A stretch of 63,588 nt of DNA from Psychromonas sp. MB-3u-54 (GTDB lineage Bacteria > Pseudomonadota > Gammaproteobacteria > Enterobacterales > Psychromonadaceae), in contig NZ_PJBP01000175.1 in the NCBI RefSeq assembly GCF_002836415.1, forward strand, positions 1 through 63,588, written 5' to 3'. Positions within the stretch are counted from its first letter, which is position 1; the number at the start of each line of letters is the position of its first letter. Below, piece after piece: positions 16,364 to 24,650 of the stretch. The notes under the pieces are model-generated. The model made no database searches, was not told where the DNA came from, and saw only the letters and a list, made by a program, of their open reading frames with translations. Both the position numbers and the translations under genes were made by a program.

Positions 16364-17401
16364 ATGACTGATGAAATTAAACAACTCAAAATATATATCG
16401 AGTCATCTGTCATTGAGGAGAGAAACCATATATTTAAGTACACCTCCTCTTTGACACATCCTCAATCTTCTCAAGCGAAGGCAGTTTTCCTTGAATACGA
16501 TAGAGCTACTAGTAATGACAGATATGATAATTACCATTCGAACCAATATGGTAATCTCCAAGCAAAAGTGAAAGACATACCTAGTTTCTATGAATTTTTA
16601 ACTAGGAAGATCAGATGTCACTTCAACCAAAACAGGAAAGAATATGCGAGAGATAGAATCTTAAGCCCTTTCAACGTCTACGATGAAGAGGGGGGAATTG
16701 AAGATAGATTAATCGCAGACTATGAGTTTAGTGGTGATATTGACCATGGTATTTTTAGCTCATGGTTGTTATTTGACCACTTATTTGAAATTGGAGAGCA
16801 GATCGCAAGAAGAATCGAAACCAAAAACTTTATCGGCATCCAAAGTCATTTGAATATTATTGACGATAACGTTGGCTTTCTTATGGATCGGAAAAATTCA
16901 TACTTTCAGCTAAAAATGGACGAAGACGAACTATATATTTGGCTTTTGGTTGAGATTGAATCTTTCAAGCATCAGATTGAAGAAAAAGGGCTTTGGAAGA
17001 GCTTGAAAAACGAACCAGAGAAGCACTTTCAGAATGTATTTGCTGCTGTTCTTGGTCGAGTCAGTGAATTATTTGGCGTTGATATGTCACCTGAGCCAAG
17101 CAGTGGTAGGGGAAATGTTGATTTTAAGTTTTCTCAAGGAAATAATTCAAAAGTCTGCGTCGAGCTTAAGCTATCTTCGAGTCTAAGCGCACTTGAAGGC
17201 TACACAAGGCAGCTTTCGCAGTACCTAATCAGTGAAAAAATAAACAAAGGTATATACGTCGTCATTGACTCGGGTCATTCGACAAACTCATACCGTAAGT
17301 TGCTTTCTTTCATTGAAGACGGTAAGAAAAAAGGTAAAAGTTATTTTAATATTATACTGATGGATGCGAATCCAAAAAAGAGTGCTAGTAAACTAAGATA
17401 G
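16364..17401 (+). CDS. Predicted PD-(D/E)xK nuclease, orphan accessory gene
   Basis: Protein of 345 residues that I do not recognise over its N-terminal two thirds. The C-terminal part (about 215-300) has the layout of a PD-(D/E)xK nuclease fold: a helix with Glu217/Glu219, then GRGNVDFKF (Asp253), VCVELKLS (Glu267-x-Lys269) and RQLSQYL (a Q-x(3)-Y type motif). Such domains occur in restriction and abortive-infection nucleases, which fits an orphan defence gene, but no partner methylase or ATPase lies nearby. Arg codons are mostly AGA/AGG, unlike the flanking genes, and inverted repeats flank the locus. Both point to horizontal acquisition. The start is weakly supported: no good ribosome site precedes the ATG. 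Confidence 0.65.
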   Translation: MTDEIKQLKIYIESSVIEERNHIFKYTSSLTHPQSSQAKAVFLEYDRATSNDRYDNYHSNQYGNLQAKVKDIPSFYEFLTRKIRCHFNQNRKEYARDRILSPFNVYDEEGGIEDRLIADYEFSGDIDHGIFSSWLLFDHLFEIGEQIARRIETKNFIGIQSHLNIIDDNVGFLMDRKNSYFQLKMDEDELYIWLLVEIESFKHQIEEKGLWKSLKNEPEKHFQNVFAAVLGRVSELFGVDMSPEPSSGRGNVDFKFSQGNNSKVCVELKLSSSLSALEGYTRQLSQYLISEKINKGIYVVIDSGHSTNSYRKLLSFIEDGKKKGKSYFNIILMDANPKKSASKLR

Positions 17402-17412
17402 CTTTCAAGTGG

Positions 17413-17433
17413 AAAGGGCAAGTATTGCTTTTT
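17413..17433 (+). terminator. Weak terminator after the nuclease gene
   Basis: A 9-base stem (two G-T pairs) with a 3-base loop, 17413-17421 with 17425-17433; its right arm ends in a T-run. It lies 12 bases after the stop codon. Confidence 0.4.
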
Positions 17434-17666
17434 ACTGTAATACTTTGTTTATTTTGTGATTCATTTACGCCTCAAAGCAAGTTAGACGTATCTCTACATT
17501 TACCATAACACCCGTTATATGAATAATGCCAAACCACAGTGCTTAGGCAATTTTCGACCATTTTTCTTGATCAATTAATTCCTTTAGCAAGTGGAAAAAT
17601 GAGCGAATTGAACGCCAGTTCAGGCGTATGAGCAGGACAGGCCCAGCCGTCCCTGTATACGGCATT

Positions 17667-17864
17667 CTTTTGGGCGAGTTATGCGACAGCATATTATCAC
17701 GTGCGGGCTAAGCTCCGCGTGACCTGTTTTCTTTTGCTGTTGAAAGAGCATGATTCTCTCGCACTGCGAAACTGCGTTTCGGTTTCTCATCATCTAACCC
17801 GCCGTCAGGGCGGAAAACCAACAATGAAAGTTTAACCATTCGCTATAAGCGAACGCTTACAAAC
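17667..17864 (-). repeat. Right inverted-repeat arm flanking the nuclease gene
   Basis: Inverted partner of 15492-15690. A further inverted match (17558-17590 with 15804-15836) extends the symmetry outwards. Between nuclease and coaD (17402-17903) I see no gene, only this repeat. Confidence 0.82.
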
Positions 17865-17903
17865 AACCAAGATGTTACAAATAGTGTCATGCCGAAGGCT
17901 GAG

Positions 17904-18389
17904 TTAACTATTCTCGGAGCGTTTTATCAATAACGCTTGTTTCACGCAAGGTGGTGCAAACGGGTCAATATCTCCATCATGCTTAAAGACCTCTTTAACC
18001 ACTGTTGATGAAATAAAACCGGTGGCGGCATTGGCGGGTAACAGAATGGTTTCTAATTCTGTATTTAAGGCTTTATTCACTTGCGCCAATTGCAATTCAT
18101 AATCCGCGTCCGTCGTACCGCGTATCCCGCGAATCAGGGCTTGGGCATTATGCTCTTTAGCAAAATCTGCTAATAAACCCGAGAAAGGGATCACTTCAAT
18201 ACTGCTTAAATGAGACGTTGCTTTGGATAATAAATCACAACGCTCATTTAAATTGAACAAAGTTCTTTTACTGGTGTTGATTGCCACGGCAATAACCACT
18301 CTTTCCGCGAGTTTACTGGCTCTGCTGATCAGATCAATATGACCTAATGTGACCGGATCAAATGAACCGGGAAAAACAACTGTTTTCAT
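17904..18389 (-). CDS. coaD: Phosphopantetheine adenylyltransferase CoaD
   Basis: Penultimate enzyme of coenzyme A synthesis, transferring AMP from ATP to 4'-phosphopantetheine. The nucleotidyltransferase signature GSFDPVTLGHIDLI lies near the N-terminus, and ALIRGIRGTTDADYE and the SSTVVKE loop follow. It is 161 residues, typical length. It forms the other coenzyme A gene of the region beside coaBC. Its upstream region is entirely occupied by a 51-bp tandem repeat, so its promoter must lie within or beyond it. Confidence 0.97.
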   Translation of the reverse strand: MKTVVFPGSFDPVTLGHIDLISRASKLAERVVIAVAINTSKRTLFNLNERCDLLSKATSHLSSIEVIPFSGLLADFAKEHNAQALIRGIRGTTDADYELQLAQVNKALNTELETILLPANAATGFISSTVVKEVFKHDGDIDPFAPPCVKQALLIKRSENS

Positions 18390-18400
18390 ATTGATTCAAC

Positions 18401-18550
18401 CATTATTATATTTACTTAATTACATTTACTTAACCACAGCATCATTAACATCATTATTATATTTACTTAATTACATTTACTTAACCACAGCATCATTAAC
18501 ATCATTATTATATTTACTTAATTACATTTACTTAACCACAGCATCATTAA
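18401..18550. repeat. 51-bp tandem repeat, nearly three copies
   Basis: Three essentially identical 51-bp units (starting 18401, 18452 and 18503) fill the gap between coaD and the neighbouring small gene. The unit includes the last codons of that gene, so NDAVVK-stop can be read three times on the minus strand. The near identity implies recent expansion. Confidence 0.95.
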
Positions 18551-18761
18551 TTTTATTTAAACCTTCACGGGCAGAACCTGCATTCCAATAAAAGCTGTAC
18601 CAAGGATCGGGATTGTTGGCCGAGCGCAAACTTTCCTTTGGAAATTCGAGCTTAATATAATTATCCTCAAGTGCATACAGCGAAGCTCCGACTTCAGTAT
18701 CACTTGCCAGCCAAATAGCAATTAATGCTATAGCCGGATAAACAAAAAAGAATTTAAACAT
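18528..18761 (-). CDS. Small exported hypothetical protein
   Basis: Protein of 77 residues that I do not recognise. A hydrophobic N-terminal helix (FFFVYPAIALIAIWLA, about 4-19) suggests a membrane anchor or signal peptide. The rest is a short polar segment with several Trp, Tyr and Pro residues and no cysteine. GGAG lies a few bases before the ATG, which supports real translation. Its 3' end overlaps the 51-bp tandem repeat, and it sits upstream of coaD in the same direction. Confidence 0.6.
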   Translation of the reverse strand: MFKFFFVYPAIALIAIWLASDTEVGASLYALEDNYIKLEFPKESLRSANNPDPWYSFYWNAGSAREGLNKINDAVVK

Positions 18762-18916
18762 TATTCACTCCATTGAAAATATTCGCGATTATTTACTTTA
18801 AAAAACAAAAGAAACAACCCAATACAGATTATATTTCATATAAAAAACATAACAATCTACCGCGCAGCAATGATTGGGGTATTTCTAAATAGATTCCGCA
18901 GAACAATGCCTTTTAT

Positions 18917-19231
18917 TCAGCTAAAATCGACCGTTTCTTTTGATTGTTTAAAAATAGCCGCCGATAAAAAGGTTAAAAACTCATCACCGCTGCGATCATC
19001 TATCCATTTGCCATCATTGTAGTCATAATGATGTCCATTTTCTAATGTCGCCAACCAAACTTGATGCAGGGGTTGCTGACGGTTAATAATTAACTTGCTA
19101 TGGTTTTCAAATTCAAGTGTTAATAGACTACCATTTTGGTCATAATCCACATCGGCACCGGATTCTTCAATTTTCTCTTCTATCTTTTGGTAGAGCTGAT
19201 CTGCTAATTGTATAAATTCACTATCATTCAC
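18917..19231 (-). CDS. cyaY: Frataxin-like iron protein CyaY
   Basis: Bacterial frataxin, 104 residues. It regulates cysteine desulfurase IscS activity and iron supply for Fe-S cluster assembly. The N-terminal acidic helix (FIQLADQLYQKIEEKIEESGADVDYD) supplies the iron-binding ridge, followed by the beta-sheet with LIINRQQPLHQVWLAT and a C-terminal helix. Divergent from lptM-lysA-dapF, the usual arrangement. Confidence 0.96.
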   Translation of the reverse strand: MNDSEFIQLADQLYQKIEEKIEESGADVDYDQNGSLLTLEFENHSKLIINRQQPLHQVWLATLENGHHYDYNDGKWIDDRSGDEFLTFLSAAIFKQSKETVDFS

Positions 19232-19374
19232 ATTACTTCCCCTTTGCTTTTTAACAATGAAATGCGATTATATACGCAAACTGCATAAAGATGCAGAAAT
19301 CAGACTATTTAAGCCATTTGCGTGCAAAAATATCATTATCAAGGTGGCGCAACAATCACTCGCTGGGAAAAAGC

Positions 19375-19554
19375 ATGAAAAACATTAATTTATTTATGAC
19401 AGTCTTGTTTTTTGCAGGGGTATTAGCGGGTTGTGGTAAAACCGGGCCGCTGTATAGAACCCCCGAACCGGCACCTGTTGTTAAACAACAAAATGTACAA
19501 TCATCACCAGAAATAGCTGACAGCGACACTACAAAAATCAATGCAAACGAATAA
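19375..19554 (+). CDS. lptM: LPS-assembly lipoprotein LptM (YifL)
   Basis: Very short lipoprotein of 59 residues. The signal peptide MKNINLFMTVLFFAGVLAGC ends in lipobox LAGC, and the mature protein starts CGKTGPLYRTPE, the diagnostic family sequence. In E. coli LptM stabilises the LptD-LptE translocon at the outer membrane. The longer upstream reading frame (from 19291) is rejected because the signal peptide must be N-terminal. It leads the lptM-lysA-dapF operon. Confidence 0.92.
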   Translation: MKNINLFMTVLFFAGVLAGCGKTGPLYRTPEPAPVVKQQNVQSSPEIADSDTTKINANE

Positions 19555-19616
19555 AAGAAATTTGCTTTTTTAATACATTGATTTTACATATTTAAGTAAA
19601 TAAAAAGGATTTACAA

Positions 19617-20882
19617 TTGGATCACTTTAATTATCAAAATGATGGCCGTCTTTTTGTTGAAGGATTACCTGTAGAGCAAGTTATAAAAAAAACAGGGACA
19701 CCTGCCTATATCTACTCTCGTGCAACCATCGAGCGTCATTGGCAAGCTTTTGATAGCGCGGCAGGAAAGCATCCCCATCTGATCTGTTACGCTGTTAAAG
19801 CAAACTCTAATTTAGCGGTATTAAACCTGATGGCGAGAATGGGATCTGGATTTGATATCGTTTCTGTCGGTGAATTAATGCGGGTGATTCAAGCCGGTGG
19901 CGATCCGAAAAAAATCGTCTTCTCAGGCGTAGGTAAAACGGAAATCGAAATATCAGCGGCACTACAAGCAAATATTATGTGTTTTAATGTTGAATCTGTT
20001 TCGGAACTGTACCGCATTAATAGTGTTGCAAAGACTCTAAATGTCAAAGCCCCCATCTCAATCCGCATTAATCCTAATATTGATGCAGGTACTCATCCTT
20101 ATATCTCTACCGGTTTAAAAGAGAATAAATTTGGTATCGAAATTGAACAAGCGCTAGACGTTTATCAAATAGCGAAAAATCTTGAGTTTTTAGAAGTAAA
20201 AGGCGTGGATTGCCATATCGGTTCGCAGTTGACTGAAATAGAGCCTTTTATTGAAGCGTTAGACAAATTGTTAGTTTTAATCGATTTGTTAGCACAGCAA
20301 GGCATTACTATCTCTCACCTGGATTTAGGCGGCGGTTTAGGTGTTCCTTATGATAATGAAACGCCACCAGAGCCTGCTGAATATATGACCGCAATCATTA
20401 ATAGAATGGCCGGTCGTAGTCTCAAACTTATTTTTGAACCAGGCCGGGCAATTATGGCCAATGCGGGTGTACTGGTTACTAAAGTTGAATTTTTAAAACT
20501 GAATGACTACAAAAATTTTGCCATTGTTGATGCGGCGATGAACGATTTAATCCGTCCGGCGTTATACAGTGCATGGCAAAATATTATTCCGCTAAACAGT
20601 GACTATAAAGATGGTAAAGATCGCCCCGTGCGCAGCTACGACATTGTCGGTCCGATTTGTGAAACGGGTGATTTTTTAGGGAAAGATCGTCTGCTTGGCT
20701 TAGCTGAAGGTGATTATCTCGTAATCCGTAGTACAGGCGCCTATGGCTCAACCATGAGTTCTAACTACAACTCACGTTGCCGGGCGGCAGAAATATTAGT
20801 CGATGACCAAAAAGCCTTTGTTGTGCGTGAACGCGAAGAGCTTAAAGATTTATGGCGCGGAGAGCACGTTTTACCAATATAA
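19617..20882 (+). CDS. lysA: Diaminopimelate decarboxylase LysA
   Basis: PLP-dependent decarboxylase making L-lysine from meso-diaminopimelate. The PLP-lysine motif CYAVKANSN, the HIGSQ segment, the glycine-rich phosphate-binding loop LDLGGGLGVPY, EPGRAIMANAG and the active-site Cys in PICETGDF are all present. It has 421 residues, full length. Translation begins with TTG at 19617, supported by AAAAAGGA seven bases before it; no conserved ATG is available. Confidence 0.97.
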   Translation: MDHFNYQNDGRLFVEGLPVEQVIKKTGTPAYIYSRATIERHWQAFDSAAGKHPHLICYAVKANSNLAVLNLMARMGSGFDIVSVGELMRVIQAGGDPKKIVFSGVGKTEIEISAALQANIMCFNVESVSELYRINSVAKTLNVKAPISIRINPNIDAGTHPYISTGLKENKFGIEIEQALDVYQIAKNLEFLEVKGVDCHIGSQLTEIEPFIEALDKLLVLIDLLAQQGITISHLDLGGGLGVPYDNETPPEPAEYMTAIINRMAGRSLKLIFEPGRAIMANAGVLVTKVEFLKLNDYKNFAIVDAAMNDLIRPALYSAWQNIIPLNSDYKDGKDRPVRSYDIVGPICETGDFLGKDRLLGLAEGDYLVIRSTGAYGSTMSSNYNSRCRAAEILVDDQKAFVVREREELKDLWRGEHVLPI

Positions 20883-20933
20883 TAGATTCCATAAATAAAA
20901 CCGGCTTTGGCTTAATTTTAACAACGAGAAATA

Positions 20934-21761
20934 ATGAATATTCAATTTTCAAAAATGCACGGTTTGGGTAATGACTTTATGGTCATTGATAACGTCACGC
21001 AAAATGTATTCCTTTCAAAAGATACGATCAGCCGTTTGGCGGATCGTAATTTTGGGATTGGTTTTGACCAATTATTAATGATTGAACCCCCCTATGATCC
21101 TGAGCTTGATTTTCATTATCGTATTTTTAACGCAGATGGCAGTGAAGTCGAGCAGTGCGGTAATGGTGCGCGTTGTTTTGCCCGTTTTGTTAAAATGAAA
21201 GGTTTGACACAAAAGCGGGTGATTAACGTCAGTACCGCTAAGGGCAAAATTCAGCTTAAAATTGAACATGACGGTAATATTACCGTGGATATGGGTAAAC
21301 CTATTCTGGAGCCTGCAAAAGTACCTTTTGAAGCTCAGAAAGAAGAAAAAACTTATATCTTACGTGTAGAAGACCATACTGTTCTATGCGGAGTGGTTTC
21401 CGTGGGTAATCCACATTGTGTGGTGTTGGTTGATGATATTGATAGCGCGCCAGTTGAAACCTTAGGTCCGTTATTAGAAAATCATGAACGTTTTCCTAAC
21501 AAGGTAAATGTCGGTTTCTTAGAAATAAAAAGCCGTGATCATGCCCGCTTAAGAGTTTGGGAGCGAGGTGTAGGTGAAACATTAGCCTGTGGCACCGGTG
21601 CTTGTGCGGCAGCAGTTGTGGGTCAATTACAGGATAAATTAAATACCCACTGTACGATTGAATTAACCGGCGGTGAACTGCGCTTATTTTGGCAACCTGG
21701 TCAAAGTGTAAAAATGACCGGCACGGCTGACTTTGTCTTTGATGGACAAATTCAAATTTAA
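20934..21761 (+). CDS. dapF: Diaminopimelate epimerase DapF
   Basis: Cofactor-independent epimerase converting LL- to meso-diaminopimelate, for lysine and peptidoglycan. The two catalytic cysteines sit in [12 protein letters not shown] and [11 protein letters not shown]. It has 275 residues, full length. In E. coli dapF is followed by yigA (DUF484), xerC and yigB. Here the cluster breaks straight after dapF; xerC reappears 31.8 kb to the right and no yigA remains. Confidence 0.98.
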   Translation: MNIQFSKMHGLGNDFMVIDNVTQNVFLSKDTISRLADRNFGIGFDQLLMIEPPYDPELDFHYRIFNADGSEVEQCGNGARCFARFVKMKGLTQKRVINVSTAKGKIQLKIEHDGNITVDMGKPILEPAKVPFEAQKEEKTYILRVEDHTVLCGVVSVGNPHCVVLVDDIDSAPVETLGPLLENHERFPNKVNVGFLEIKSRDHARLRVWERGVGETLACGTGACAAAVVGQLQDKLNTHCTIELTGGELRLFWQPGQSVKMTGTADFVFDGQIQI

Positions 21762-21891
21762 CATCCCTTTTATCCGCTTATGCCTGACCCCTTCGAACAG
21801 GGTACGGGCACCTATTAAGTGTCATTTTCCTCTTTACTGCTGAATTTTGTTTTTCTCTGAAAAATATAAATCAGCAAAACTATGCAACATA

Positions 21892-21919
21892 TTGACAATC
21901 AGTGGTATATATCTATAAC
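21892..21919 (+). promoter_or_regulatory. Strong sigma-70 promoter before the lipoprotein gene
   Basis: A perfect TTGACA (21892-21897), a 16-base spacer and TATAAC (21914-21919). Transcription would start about 150 bases before the lipoprotein ATG at 22081. The 320-bp gap after dapF holds nothing else I can name. Confidence 0.72.
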
Positions 21920-22080
21920 AGAATTATTTTTCACACTAACTTAATCAAATTTACATGGTCACTTTTTATGTCCCATGTTCTGAGCTTAGAGTGTAGAAAA
22001 TGGAATATAACCTTTTGCATCAGAAGAAACACTGTTTCTCACTGAACACAGAACACGTCAAAGCAAAGAGAGGAAATAAA

Positions 22081-23286
22081 ATGAATAAATTTACAAAGCT
22101 TTTATTTACAGTTTTTTGTGTATTTTTATTTGGCTGCAACTCGGAAGACTCTATAAAATCTATTTTTAAAGAAGATAGCCTAAAATTCCAAACTGAAATA
22201 AAAAAGACAGATAAAACGAAAGACTCTTTTAGTCCGGAACAGAAATTGGGTGGCGGAAAGTATAAAATAGCTGTCATACAGAGTGATGACTATCCTGAAT
22301 ATTATGAAGTACTTACCGCAATACTCCAAGGGATGCAGCTTACCGGCTGGATAAAAGAAAATAATGTCGTTGTCAAAGATCACTACACTTCCAACAGAGA
22401 GCTTATTAACGGGATAAATGGGAAAGACTATAGTGACTATGTAGAATTCTCTCCGGACACGTTTTTTAGTTTTCGAGCAGATGAAAATAATGCAGCAGAT
22501 CCGCAGTTTAAAAAAGTAATGCAAAGAGCAATAGACGGAGAATTTGATGCAGTAATTTTACTGGGGACACTTGCAAGTCATAAGGTGCTTGAGAATAAGG
22601 AATACAGAACAGTAACTTTAATGGATGCAGTGTCTGATCCTATTGGTTCTGGGTTTGTTGAATCAATAGATAAATCAGGAAAAGATTTCTTAACCGCTAG
22701 AATTGATCCCAATCAGTACATCAGACAGGTAAGGCTATTTTATAAAGTGATCGGATTTAAAAGCTTGGGAATAATATATGAAAATAGTGAAAATGGCAGA
22801 TGGTATGCGGCTGTGGATGATGTGGAGAAAGTAGCAGAAGAGAATGGGATAGATCTGGTAGTAGATAACGATGTGATGACTGAACCTACACAACAACAGT
22901 ACCATCAAGCCTACGATATGTACCTGAGTGCAATGGACCGAGTATCTCCAAAAGTTGAAGCCATGTTTCTTGGGATATCTGGCGGACTGGAACCTGAAAA
23001 CCTTCCAAATGTTGTAAATAAGCTGATTGATTACAAGTTGCCTTCGTTTACAATGGAAGGGGCTCAAGCTGTAAAAAAAGGTGTCATGATAGGGGTGTCG
23101 GGAAAAGAATCTGGCCTTTACAATGCAAAAAAACTTGCACGTATTTTAAAGGGGGAAACACCGAGTACTTTAGATCAGAGGTATGAAAAAATGCCGAAAA
23201 TTTCCATAAACCTTAAAACGACAGAAAAACTAGGGTATGACCTGCCTATTGATATTATAAGAAGTGCAGATGAAATATACCAGTGA
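22081..23286 (+). CDS. Substrate-binding lipoprotein, ABC_sub_bind (TrpX-like) type
   Basis: Lipoprotein of 401 residues. The signal peptide MNKFTKLLFTVFCVFLFGC ends in the lipobox. A two-lobed periplasmic-binding fold follows, with YKIAVIQSDDYPEYYEVLTA, FDAVILLGTLASHKVL, LMDAVSDPIGSG, SLGIIYENSENG and a C-terminal GKESGLYNAKKLARILKGE. The architecture resembles the ABC_sub_bind family used for amino acid or small-ligand uptake, but no permease or ATPase gene lies nearby, so it may work as a receptor. AGAGGAA supports the start; a longer frame from 22000 is rejected. Codon use (AGA, ATA, GGA) differs from dapF. Convergent with the ligase gene. Confidence 0.75.
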   Translation: MNKFTKLLFTVFCVFLFGCNSEDSIKSIFKEDSLKFQTEIKKTDKTKDSFSPEQKLGGGKYKIAVIQSDDYPEYYEVLTAILQGMQLTGWIKENNVVVKDHYTSNRELINGINGKDYSDYVEFSPDTFFSFRADENNAADPQFKKVMQRAIDGEFDAVILLGTLASHKVLENKEYRTVTLMDAVSDPIGSGFVESIDKSGKDFLTARIDPNQYIRQVRLFYKVIGFKSLGIIYENSENGRWYAAVDDVEKVAEENGIDLVVDNDVMTEPTQQQYHQAYDMYLSAMDRVSPKVEAMFLGISGGLEPENLPNVVNKLIDYKLPSFTMEGAQAVKKGVMIGVSGKESGLYNAKKLARILKGETPSTLDQRYEKMPKISINLKTTEKLGYDLPIDIIRSADEIYQ

Positions 23287-23505
23287 TCTTTTAAAATACT
23301 TAATTTTTTACTTAATGAAGATCATCAGACCTGCGATGAAGACTTTCCCTGCACCTGAGCAAACAAGATTTGCTCATTGAGTACCTGACAGACATAGTTA
23401 TTTCTTCCCACAAGAATAAGATTGTTGCCTACGTAAAGGCTAAATAGAGCATTCAATTTACTGTATCAGGTATCCATAAACGGTTGCTGAACGACTCATA
23501 TATAT

Positions 23506-24645
23506 TTAGTTAACCCGGTTAAGCTCCACTTCATATAACCTTGTTGATTTGCTCTGAAAGCTTAAAACCCCGTACTCTATTCCTTTATCAATAATTGTTT
23601 TCATGTCCATATTTTTGTTTTGCCAGATTCGCATAAAAGTATCACCCGTTTCAAATCCCGGCATCGTATTGATCTCATTCAGGTAAACTTTGTCACCACA
23701 TAAAAAATAATCTATTCTTGCAAAACCTGACAACTCAAATTTTTTAAAAATCAGATGGGAATATTTCTCTATGATTTCTTGTATATTTTCTTCCAGCAGA
23801 GCCGGTACAACCCCCTTCTCGCTGGTCCCGCCATATTTTGAATCAAAATCAAAATACAACTTACCCCCACGGCTAAATTCACCTATTGCACTTAATAATA
23901 CTTGGTCATCCACCCCCATTACACCAATAGTAAGCTCTCTGGGAGATTCAACGCCTTGCTCTACTAGTACTTTACTGTCATATTTAAATGCGTCTCTGAG
24001 TGATTTTTTCAGCTCAACAGCATTTTCCGCTCTTGAAATACCAATTGAAGAACCTAGTCTCGCAGGCTTCACATAAAACGGGTAATTAATCGTATTCTGA
24101 ATATCATTAATTATATTTTCGGTTGAATTTTCCCACTCATATTTTTTTACTGCAGTATAATCCATCACCGGTATATCATTTACCTGGCATATTACCTTAG
24201 TGGCTTCTTTGTCTATACAAAAAGCAGATGCACTTACACCACATCCAACATAAGGTACTCCCATGAATTCAAGCATTCCTTGAATGGTTCCATCTTCTCC
24301 GTTTAGTCCGTGAAACACAGGAAACACAATATCAATTTTTTTCTCGGTAATTGCGCCTAAAAAATCTGAAGAAGCACCTTTGGCTATCCACTTTTTCAGC
24401 TCAATTTCACCTTTTTTTCCTGCTGGAAATATTTTATCTCTCTGCTCATTTAATCGATTTTCCAAGCAAAGCGTTAGTTCTTCGTGATTTGCAAATGTGC
24501 CATCTTTTTTCACATAAAATGGTTCAACAAAATATTTTTCCATATCAATATTTGCAAGTATATGTATTGCGGAAATAGCAGACACATCATGCTCTGTAGA
24601 TTTACCACCAAAAACAACCGCTACTTTCATTCTTCTATCTGACAT
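23506..24645 (-). CDS. ddl: D-alanine--D-alanine ligase, accessory copy
   Basis: ATP-grasp ligase of 379 residues. The N-terminal FGGKSTEHDVS, the ATP-grasp segment PFYVKPARLGSSIG and the ligase signature NEINTMPGF (323-331) are present. The omega-loop carries Lys270-Tyr271, the pair of D-Ala-D-Ala enzymes, rather than the His of VanA-type D-Ala-D-Lac enzymes, so D-Ala-D-Ala is the likely product. It is probably not the main ddl, which normally lies in the cell-division cluster. It starts three bases after the MFS gene stops, so the two are coupled. Codon use is foreign. Confidence 0.85.
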   Translation of the reverse strand: MSDRRMKVAVVFGGKSTEHDVSAISAIHILANIDMEKYFVEPFYVKKDGTFANHEELTLCLENRLNEQRDKIFPAGKKGEIELKKWIAKGASSDFLGAITEKKIDIVFPVFHGLNGEDGTIQGMLEFMGVPYVGCGVSASAFCIDKEATKVICQVNDIPVMDYTAVKKYEWENSTENIINDIQNTINYPFYVKPARLGSSIGISRAENAVELKKSLRDAFKYDSKVLVEQGVESPRELTIGVMGVDDQVLLSAIGEFSRGGKLYFDFDSKYGGTSEKGVVPALLEENIQEIIEKYSHLIFKKFELSGFARIDYFLCGDKVYLNEINTMPGFETGDTFMRIWQNKNMDMKTIIDKGIEYGVLSFQSKSTRLYEVELNRVN

Positions 24646-24650
24646 AATAA

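Noticed and set aside
18349-18591. Open frame of 80 codons with repeated LLYLLNYIYLTT units
   Set aside because: It is the reverse reading of the 51-bp tandem repeat across two real genes and has no start signal of its own.
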